Of a DNA stretch of 64,000 nt, positions 56,066-64,000 are shown one piece after another. The notes below the pieces were generated by a model. It was not told the DNA's origin. It saw only the letters and a program-made list of their open reading frames with translations, and did not search any database. Source of the DNA: Streptomyces sp. M92 (GTDB lineage Bacteria > Actinomycetota > Actinomycetes > Streptomycetales > Streptomycetaceae); the NCBI RefSeq assembly GCF_028473745.1, contig NZ_CP101137.1, positions 806,001 to 870,000 on the forward strand, read 5' to 3'. The translations under genes and the position numbers were made by a program. The stretch's first letter is position 1. The number at the start of each line of letters is the position of its first letter.

Positions 56066-56842
56066 TTACGCCGACGCCTTCGCGGCGGCGGAAGCGGCGG
56101 CCGGTTGCGGCTCGGGCGCTTCTGCCTCGCGGTCGGGCGCGAGCGGGTCGGTCACCGCACCGGTCTCTTCATCGAACAGCCCCTGCGCCAGCCTGGTCAC
56201 CGCTGCGGGGACCGGCGGCGCCAGGTCGGCCACGGCGCGAAGACCGGACAGGACGTCGTCGGGTCGTACGGCAGGCGTCACGTGCCGAACAACCAGCCGC
56301 AGTATCGCACAGGGCTGGTCGGTCGGCCTATCAGCCTGCGCACCGTGCGTGGTGACGCTCTCGAGGTGCGCGACGGCGGAGCGGGCGTCGAAGGTGCGGA
56401 CGCCGTTCTTGGTCCGGCGCTGGACCTCCACCGCCGGGGCCGAGTTGAACGCCGCCACGGCGCGCTCGGCGTCCGCGGACTCCACACCGGCCAGCCGCAG
56501 CTCCCACACGGAGGCCGTCAGCCGGTCGGCGAGCCCGGAGGTCCGGGACTCGACGGCGTCGACGATGTCGAGCCCGGCGGGCAGCGACTCGTCGAGAAGT
56601 TCCCTGAGCCGCTGCGGGTCCCGCGCCTCGGTGAGCGCGATCTCCAGGTACTCCGCCTCACTGCCCGTGCCGGTGGGTGCGGCATTGGCATACGACACCT
56701 TCGGGTGCGGGGTGAACCCCGCCGAGTACGCCATGGGCACCTCGGCGCGGCGCAGCGCACGCTCGAAGGCGCGCTGGAAGTCACGGTGGCTGGTGAACCG
56801 GAGGCGGCCGCGCTTGGTGTAACGCAGACGGATGCGCTGCAC
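56066..56842 (-). CDS. TIGR03936-family radical-SAM-linked protein (DUF2344)
   Basis: 258 residues. The N-terminal IRLRYTKRGRLRFTSHRDFQ and GFTPHPKVSYANAAPTGTGSE are diagnostic of the DUF2344 family that travels with the TIGR03960 radical SAM protein (here at 60171-62129). The tail is Ala/Pro/Glu-rich. The biochemical role is unknown. It is adjacent to the RNase E gene, as usual in actinobacteria. Confidence 0.9.
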   Translation of the reverse strand: MQRIRLRYTKRGRLRFTSHRDFQRAFERALRRAEVPMAYSAGFTPHPKVSYANAAPTGTGSEAEYLEIALTEARDPQRLRELLDESLPAGLDIVDAVESRTSGLADRLTASVWELRLAGVESADAERAVAAFNSAPAVEVQRRTKNGVRTFDARSAVAHLESVTTHGAQADRPTDQPCAILRLVVRHVTPAVRPDDVLSGLRAVADLAPPVPAAVTRLAQGLFDEETGAVTDPLAPDREAEAPEPQPAAASAAAKASA

Positions 56843-56890
56843 CGCGGGTACGGGCGGCGGGCCTTCGGGCTGTCGCTTGCCCAGTGTCGT

Positions 56891-57967
56891 TCAGTCCTTC
56901 GTGAGAGCGGTCGTACTCCTACCAAGAGTACGTGCCTCGGAGCCGGATGGTTCCCGCCGGTCCGCCGACAGTGCCCGCTCAGGCTCTCCGCACAGCGTCC
57001 GCCGCAGATCGGCGCGGGCCTGCCGGACCGACAGCCGGGCGGAGCGGAGCGCCTGCCGGCCGGCCCGCCGGGCACCGCGCGCGGCGTCGGCGAGGGGCCG
57101 CAGGACGGTGTCCCGCACGGCGTGCCCCACCGGCGTCAGCACGCTCCGGTACACCCACCGCGCCGGCTCCGCGACGGTCCACCGGAACAGGGCGCCCAGC
57201 GCCCGTCCGACGGCGCGCGAGACGTACCCGGCGACGCGCCAGGCGTGCCCGAGCGCGTCCAGGACCTCCCGCCCGACAACGGCGAGCACCCGGCCGACCG
57301 GCGCCAGCACCCACCGCCACACGGCGAGGGCGGGCAGCACCAGCAGCACCCGGACGGTCCAGTACAACACCAGGCCGACGCCCGTGACGGCCTTGCCCAG
57401 ACACCAGGCCCCCGACCTGCCGCACCAGAGCAGTCCGCGCCCGCACCGGGCCAGCCCGTGCCCGACCGGCGTCAGCACCCAGGCGTGGAGCCACGTGGCA
57501 GGTACGACGACGAGGTGCCGCGCGAGCCGGGCCAGCCCGGCGTACGTCCCGCACCCGACGGCCGCGAGCACCGCGCCCACCCCGGCGAGGGACCAGCCGA
57601 GCGCCAGCCAGACCGGCGTCAGCACCCACCGGTACACCCACACCGCCGGCACGACGAGCAGCACGTTCCCGAGCCAGCCGACGCCCTTGGCCAGCGGCAC
57701 GACGGCGTACCGCCACAGCCCGACCAGCGGCCACACGAACACGGCACGGCCGAGCCACGCCAGCGCCCGCCCGAGCGGACGCCCCACCGTGTCCAGGAGG
57801 AACCGCCCGGCGACGGCCAGCGCGTCCCACACCATCCGTACCGGCACGACCAGCACCAGGGCGACGACCCGCACCGGAACGCGGACCGCCGCGGCGACGT
57901 ACCCTTCCGGGTCCGTGCGCCGCGGCGGCTCCTGCGGCCGGCCGGGCGGCCGCTCCTCGAGGCCCAT
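56891..57967 (-). CDS. Repeat-built membrane protein, 358 residues
   Basis: An extended series of hydrophobic or amphipathic helices with no signal peptide. A recurring motif of about 60-75 residues is visible: WVYRWVLTPVWLAL, WLHAWVLTPVGHGL, LAVWRWVLAPVGRVL and RWVYRSVLTPVGHAV. Each is preceded by a Leu/Val-rich stretch. The C-terminus is Arg-rich and soluble. The many Trp and Arg residues at helix ends suggest membrane-surface lying or tight packing. I do not recognise a family beyond Streptomyces hypotheticals. It lies between the TIGR03936 gene and the pseudoprotease on the same strand. Confidence 0.7.
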   Translation of the reverse strand: MGLEERPPGRPQEPPRRTDPEGYVAAAVRVPVRVVALVLVVPVRMVWDALAVAGRFLLDTVGRPLGRALAWLGRAVFVWPLVGLWRYAVVPLAKGVGWLGNVLLVVPAVWVYRWVLTPVWLALGWSLAGVGAVLAAVGCGTYAGLARLARHLVVVPATWLHAWVLTPVGHGLARCGRGLLWCGRSGAWCLGKAVTGVGLVLYWTVRVLLVLPALAVWRWVLAPVGRVLAVVGREVLDALGHAWRVAGYVSRAVGRALGALFRWTVAEPARWVYRSVLTPVGHAVRDTVLRPLADAARGARRAGRQALRSARLSVRQARADLRRTLCGEPERALSADRREPSGSEARTLGRSTTALTKD

Positions 57968-58006
57968 ACCGGCGAAGACGCCGAAACGCCTCGCCCGGAT
58001 CCTCGG

Positions 58007-59950
58007 TCAGAGGATCTCGCTGCTTTCCCACTTCCAGCTGATCGACCCGGCGCTGTCCCACTTGCGCACCGGACCAGCGAAACCGGAGCCGTTGCTCGTC
58101 AGCGTCCACAGGCCGGTGCGGTTGGTCCCGTCGGCCTGGCGGCCGTAGTCGTAGAGCACCCCGACGTCGCTGCGGCCGTCACCGTCGAAGTCACCGGAGA
58201 ACGGCTGGGAATTGTTCCAGCTCCAGCTGCCGGCCGTGGCGCTGTCCCACTTGCGCACCGGGCCACCGAAACCGGAGCCGTTGCTGGTGAACGTCCACAG
58301 GGTCGTGTGGTTGGCACCGTCACTGCGCTGACCGTTGTTGTACAGCACACCCACGTCACTACGGCCGTCACCGGTGAAGTCGCCGGAGACCACCTTCGAC
58401 CGGTCCCAGTCCCAGCTGGGGCCGCCGTCGGCGACGTTGTCCCAGACCTTGACCGGCTTGCCGAACCCGGTACCGCTGCTCGTCAACGTCCACAGACCCG
58501 TGTGATTGGTCCCGTCGGCCTGGCGGCCGTAGTCGTAGAGCACACCGACATCGCTGCGGCCGTCACCGTCGAAGTCACCGGAGAACGGCTCGGAGCTGTC
58601 CCAGCTCCAGCTGCCACTCGTAGCGCTGTCCCACTTGCGCACCGGGCCACCGAAACCGGTACCGCTGCTGGTGAACGTCCACAGGGTCGTGTGGTTGGCA
58701 CCATCACTGCGCTGACCGTTGTTGTACAGCACACCCACGTCATCACGGCCGTCACCGTCGAAGTCACCGGAGACCACCTTCGACCGGTCCCAGTCCCAGC
58801 TGGGGCCGCCGTCGGCGACGTTGTCCCAGACCTTGACCGGCTTGCCGAACCCGGTACCGCTGCTCGTCAACGTCCACAGACCCGTGTGATTGGTCCCGTC
58901 GGCCTCGGTGCCGTAGTCGTAGAGCACACCGACATCGCTGCGGCCGTCACCGTTGAAGTCACCGGAGAACGCCTTGGAGTGGTTCCAGCTCCAGCTGCCG
59001 CCCGTGGCACTGTCCCACTTGCGCACCGGGCCACCGAAACCGGTACCGCTGCTGGCGAACGTCCACAGGGTCGTGTGGTTGGCACCGTCACTGCGCTGAC
59101 CGTTGTTGTACAGCACACCCACGTCGCTACGGCCGTCACCGTCGAAGTCGGCGGCGGGGGTCCGCACCGCGTTCGCGGTGACCCAGTCGCGGATGTCGTC
59201 GACCCGGGCGGCGACGGCGCTGCTGGGCGTTGCCTCCGCGGAGTCGACGCCGAAGCAGCCCACGTGGTTCGAACGGCTGCTCACCGCGACGAGCTCCGGG
59301 CGGCCGTCGACGGTCCGCAGCACCGGGCCACCCGCGTCTCCCTGGCAGACCGAGGCTCCGTCCTTGCCGCTCATGACCAGGTCCGCGCCGTCGACGGCGG
59401 TGACGGCGAAGGTGCCGGTGTGCTGCTCGAGGGGCGCCCACTCCGTCGCCGTACGGCCGTGACCGGCCACGGTGAGGTCCTGTCCGGCGGTGGCTCCGGC
59501 GGTGGCGAGGGCGACAGGGGTCACTCCCCGCACCGGCTGCGCCAGACGGGCCAGCACGAGATCGCGCTCACCGTGCGGGCGGAGCTCCACGACGCCCCGC
59601 GTGTCACCGCCCACGGTCGCGACGGTCTCCAGCCGGGGCGGGCCGGCGGGCACGGAGAGGTCGGCGGCCGGATTGTCGGCGAAGCAGCTGGCGGTGGTGA
59701 GCACCCACTCGGGCGAGACCAGGGAGCCGGAGCAGCCCCGCTGGTGGTCACCGACGATCAGCCGGGCGGTGAAACCGGGACCCGCGTCCGTCGCGGGCGC
59801 GCCGACCACAGCCTGCGCCGGCGCGCCGGTGAGGAGCAACAGCGGCGCCGCGCCGAGGAGCGCGACGGCCCTGACCGCGGCGGACCCTGAAACGCCGGCG
59901 TGTCTGAGCCGGTTCGGGCGTGAAGCGGTCGTCTTGCTGCGTGCGTTCAT
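58007..59950 (-). CDS. Secreted trypsin-fold pseudoprotease with six FG-GAP repeats
   Basis: About 647 residues. An Arg-containing n-region, the hydrophobic ALLGAAPLLLLTGAPAQA and a signal-peptidase-like AQA site mark secretion. Residues about 47-265 form a chymotrypsin-like domain. The His position reads WVLTTASCF (Ser88 for His), the Asp is kept in ERDLVLARL (D130), and the nucleophile motif is CQGDAGGP (Ala206 for Ser). It is therefore unlikely to be a protease. Six FG-GAP/VCBS-like repeats follow, each beginning DFDGDGRSDVGVLY (Ca2+-binding DxDGDG) and alternating between two types with a 128-residue period. It probably binds ligands or surfaces outside the cell. Confidence 0.85.
   Translation of the reverse strand: MNARSKTTASRPNRLRHAGVSGSAAVRAVALLGAAPLLLLTGAPAQAVVGAPATDAGPGFTARLIVGDHQRGCSGSLVSPEWVLTTASCFADNPAADLSVPAGPPRLETVATVGGDTRGVVELRPHGERDLVLARLAQPVRGVTPVALATAGATAGQDLTVAGHGRTATEWAPLEQHTGTFAVTAVDGADLVMSGKDGASVCQGDAGGPVLRTVDGRPELVAVSSRSNHVGCFGVDSAEATPSSAVAARVDDIRDWVTANAVRTPAADFDGDGRSDVGVLYNNGQRSDGANHTTLWTFASSGTGFGGPVRKWDSATGGSWSWNHSKAFSGDFNGDGRSDVGVLYDYGTEADGTNHTGLWTLTSSGTGFGKPVKVWDNVADGGPSWDWDRSKVVSGDFDGDGRDDVGVLYNNGQRSDGANHTTLWTFTSSGTGFGGPVRKWDSATSGSWSWDSSEPFSGDFDGDGRSDVGVLYDYGRQADGTNHTGLWTLTSSGTGFGKPVKVWDNVADGGPSWDWDRSKVVSGDFTGDGRSDVGVLYNNGQRSDGANHTTLWTFTSNGSGFGGPVRKWDSATAGSWSWNNSQPFSGDFDGDGRSDVGVLYDYGRQADGTNRTGLWTLTSNGSGFAGPVRKWDSAGSISWKWESSEIL
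58013..59155 (-). repeat. Alternating FG-GAP repeat DNA, 384-bp period
   Basis: Three pairs of A-type (NNGQRSDGANHTTLWTF) and B-type (DYG..ADGTNHTGLWTL) modules. Identical DNA blocks recur 384 bases apart; for example CCTTGACCGG at 58447 recurs at 58831. The near-identity suggests recent duplication of an A+B pair. Confidence 0.85.
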
Positions 59951-60170
59951 TGCAGTCCTAGGAGTCGATCTTGCTGAACAGGCTCGAAGGTTGCGGTACG
60001 CCGACTGCTTTTCACTTGTCGGTGGGTGTTCTTTCGCCAACTCTCCACGAGGAACACCCTGTCCCCGCCCCCCTCGGCCATCTAAGACCGAGCTCCATGA
60101 TCTCGTCCACGGTTCAAACCACCCAAACTGACAGTACGTCACGCGCGGAGCATGACGTACGTCACCTCTG

Positions 60171-62129
<1,959 letters not shown>

Positions 62130-62216
62130 CTCACGGAACCTTCGTGTGCTGACAAGGGGGACCATCCAGCCTAACCCGGCCCGGACGGTCCCCCGTACCG
62201 CCCCGCGTCGGCGCCG

Positions 62217-63416
62217 CTACGCCGACATCGGTCTCTGCACGGTGATCGACTGGAGGAGTCCGACCGCAATCCACACGGCGAACATCGACGAGCCGCCGTA
62301 CGACACGAAGGGCAGCGGCAGGCCGGTGACCGGCATGATGCCGAGGGTCATGCCGATGTTCTCGAAGGTCTGGAAGGCGAACCAGGCGACGATCCCCGCG
62401 GCGACGACCGTGCCGTACAGGTCGGTGGTCTGGCGGGCGATCCGGCAGGCCCGCCAGAGGACGACGCCGAGCAGGGCGATGATGAGGCCCGCGCCGAGGA
62501 AGCCCAGTTCCTCGCCGGCGACCGTGAAGACGAAGTCGGTCTGCTGCTCCGGAACGAAGCGGCCGGTGGTCTGGGAGCCCTCGAAGAGGCCGGAGCCGGT
62601 CAGGCCGCCGGAGCCGATGGCGATGCGGGCCTGGTTGGTGTTGTAGCCGACGCCCGCGGGGTCGAGCTCCGGGTTGGCGAAGGCGGCGAAGCGGGCGATC
62701 TGGTAGTCGTCCAGGATGCCGAGCTGCCAGACGGCGAGCGCGCCGGCGGTCCCGGCGCCCAGCAGTCCGAAGACCCAGCGGTTGGAGGCGCCGGAGGCGA
62801 GCAGCACGCCCAGCACGATGATGACCATGACCATGACCGACCCGAGGTCGGGCATGAGCATCACGATCAGCATGGGCACGGTGGCCAGGCCGAGGGCCTG
62901 GAGCACGGTCCGCTGGTCCGGGTGGGGCCGGTCCCCGGCGTCGACGCGTGCGGCGAGCAGCATCGCCATGCCGAGGATGATCGTGATCTTCACGAACTCC
63001 GAGGGCTGCACGGAGAAGCCGCCGGGGAGCTTGATCCAGGAGTGGGCGCCGTTGATGGTCGAGCCGAGCGGCGTGAGCACCAGCAGGATCAGGAACACGG
63101 AGGCGCCGTAGAGGACCGGCACGGCGGTGCGCAGGGCGCGGTGGCCGAGCCAGACGACGCCGACCATCAGGGCGAGCCCGATGCCGGTGTTCAGCAGGTG
63201 GCGGGTGAGGAAGTAGTACTGGTCGCCCTGGTTGAGTTCGGTGCGGTTGCGGGTCGCGGAGTAGACGAGCAGGGAGCCCATCAGGGAGAGCGCGACGGAG
63301 GCCAGCAGTATCGGCCAGTCGAGCCGCCGTGCCATGCCGTCCCGGGCGAAGACCCGGGTCCAGCCGGCCTTCTCGGGTCCGTACCCGGACACGTGGAAGC
63401 TGTTGGCGCCGGTCAT
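62217..63416 (-). CDS. rodA: RodA/FtsW-family SEDS peptidoglycan polymerase
   Basis: 399 residues with about ten transmembrane helices. SEDS motifs are visible: GGFSVQPSEFVKI, QQTDFVFTVAGEELGF and PLPFVSYGGSSMFAVW. It polymerises glycan strands from lipid II together with a class B PBP. The ATG overlaps the stop of the upstream PBP gene as ATGA, so the pair is translationally coupled. In Streptomyces this pair (SCO2607/SCO2608 by recollection) contributes to spore-wall synthesis. Confidence 0.95.
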   Translation of the reverse strand: MTGANSFHVSGYGPEKAGWTRVFARDGMARRLDWPILLASVALSLMGSLLVYSATRNRTELNQGDQYYFLTRHLLNTGIGLALMVGVVWLGHRALRTAVPVLYGASVFLILLVLTPLGSTINGAHSWIKLPGGFSVQPSEFVKITIILGMAMLLAARVDAGDRPHPDQRTVLQALGLATVPMLIVMLMPDLGSVMVMVIIVLGVLLASGASNRWVFGLLGAGTAGALAVWQLGILDDYQIARFAAFANPELDPAGVGYNTNQARIAIGSGGLTGSGLFEGSQTTGRFVPEQQTDFVFTVAGEELGFLGAGLIIALLGVVLWRACRIARQTTDLYGTVVAAGIVAWFAFQTFENIGMTLGIMPVTGLPLPFVSYGGSSMFAVWIAVGLLQSITVQRPMSA

Positions 63417-64000
63417 GTGTGTGCCCTCCGGCTTCCGTGGCCGGCCGCCGGGCGCCGGCCGGGTCCACGGCCGCGACCGCGTCCGCCGCCGCGTCGCCGG
63501 TGGCGGCGGGTGTCGCGGTTGTCGCCGTTCTGGGCCGGCGTCGTGGCGCCCTGCTGCTGTTCGTCGATGGGGGCGTACTCCTCCTCCGGGGAGGCCTTCT
63601 CGTCGGGCAGGAGGTCCTTGACGATGTCCTTGCTGATCTTCGGTGCGGGGATGGTCCCGTCGGCCTTGATCGTCGGCAGCTTCGCCTGCGGCTTCGGCAG
63701 CAGCGCCTTCTTGGGGTCGATGCTCCCGTCGTCCGAGACGCCGTAGAGCGCGTCGTAGATGTTGCGGACGGCGGGGCCGGAGGCGCCGGAGCCCGTGCCG
63801 CCCTGGGAGATCGTCATGACGATCGCGTACTCGTCGGTGTAGGTGGCGAACCAGGAGGTGGTCTGCTTGCCGTGGACCTCGGCGGTACCGGTCTTGGCGT
63901 GCATCGGGATCTTGTCCTGGGGCCAGCCGACCTGGGCGAACCGCCAGGCGGCGGTGCCGCGGGTGGCGACTCCCGCGAGGGCGTCGTCCATCTGGGCGAG
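63413..64000 (-). CDS. mrdA: Class B penicillin-binding protein (PBP2), 3' part
   Basis: The C-terminal 195 residues of a gene running off the window's right end. KIPMHAKTGTAEVHGKQTTS holds the KTG motif of the transpeptidase domain; SWFATYTDEYAIVMTISQGG follows the typical fold. The C-terminal 90 residues are a Pro/Lys/Asp-rich, then Arg/Gly-rich tail (RRGGGRGRGRGPGRRPA). The SxxK and SxN motifs are outside the window. Partner of the coupled rodA. Confidence 0.9.
   Translation of the reverse strand, partial: LAQMDDALAGVATRGTAAWRFAQVGWPQDKIPMHAKTGTAEVHGKQTTSWFATYTDEYAIVMTISQGGTGSGASGPAVRNIYDALYGVSDDGSIDPKKALLPKPQAKLPTIKADGTIPAPKISKDIVKDLLPDEKASPEEEYAPIDEQQQGATTPAQNGDNRDTRRHRRRGGGRGRGRGPGRRPAAGHGSRRAHT

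Overview
The window is chromosomal DNA from a Streptomyces. The evidence is the very high G+C, strong G/C preference at third codon positions, abundant GTG starts, and a gene order I recognise from the Streptomyces core chromosome: hemW, lepA, rpsT, holA, comEC/comEA, leuS, rsfS, nadD, proA, proB, obg, rpmA, rplU, RNase E, rodA, PBP2. It resembles the S. coelicolor SCO2557-SCO2608 interval; that comparison is from memory and no search was run. No plasmid, phage, IS or CRISPR signature was seen.

Layout. 1-9.5 kb: hemW, a SpoIIE-type phosphatase, an acyl-CoA ligase, lepA and divergent rpsT, then holA. 9.5-12.4 kb: small accessory genes (YceI-like, arylamine N-acetyltransferase, histidine phosphatase). 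12.4-21.2 kb: comEC/comEA (ATGA overlap), a DegV protein, a coiled-coil membrane protein and leuS. leuS is preceded by an apparent ribosome-mediated attenuator: a 12-residue leader peptide with three consecutive Leu codons and an intrinsic terminator. 21.4-24.4 kb: a two-gene redox module, a bis-heme-type membrane cytochrome overlapped by a NuoF-like/ferredoxin fusion. 24.4-25.4 kb: two identical tRNA-Ala(GGC) genes enclosing two tiny zinc-ribbon genes. 25.5-29.8 kb: phosphatase, rsfS, an LCP-family glycopolymer transferase and nadD, followed by two small single-pass membrane proteins. 29.9-32.8 kb: an M48 peptidase and two membrane proteins sharing an N-terminal motif.

32.9-51.5 kb is the most distinctive part. 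The proA / proB / obg / rpmA / rplU series on the minus strand is interrupted twice. A G-rich minisatellite of about 1.3 kb without a credible gene lies upstream of proA. Between proB and obg sits a cell-wall glycopolymer island: a membrane TagF-like polymerase, two paralogous GT2-TagF fusions, GalU, and a large GT2 on the opposite strand. With the LCP transferase at 26.7 kb these could build, activate and attach an anionic wall polymer. A glycerol-1-phosphate-dehydrogenase-like gene lies just beyond rplU.

51.6-64 kb: an RNase E/G gene whose N-terminal extension carries 135-bp tandem repeats and appears to contain two compensating frameshifts; the TIGR03936/TIGR03960 radical-SAM pair, separated by a repeat-built membrane protein and a secreted trypsin-fold pseudoprotease with FG-GAP repeats; then rodA and the 3' end of a class B PBP gene that runs off the window.

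Coordinates of starts were chosen by ribosome binding site, family length and overlap with neighbours. Functions are inferred from recognisable motifs only.
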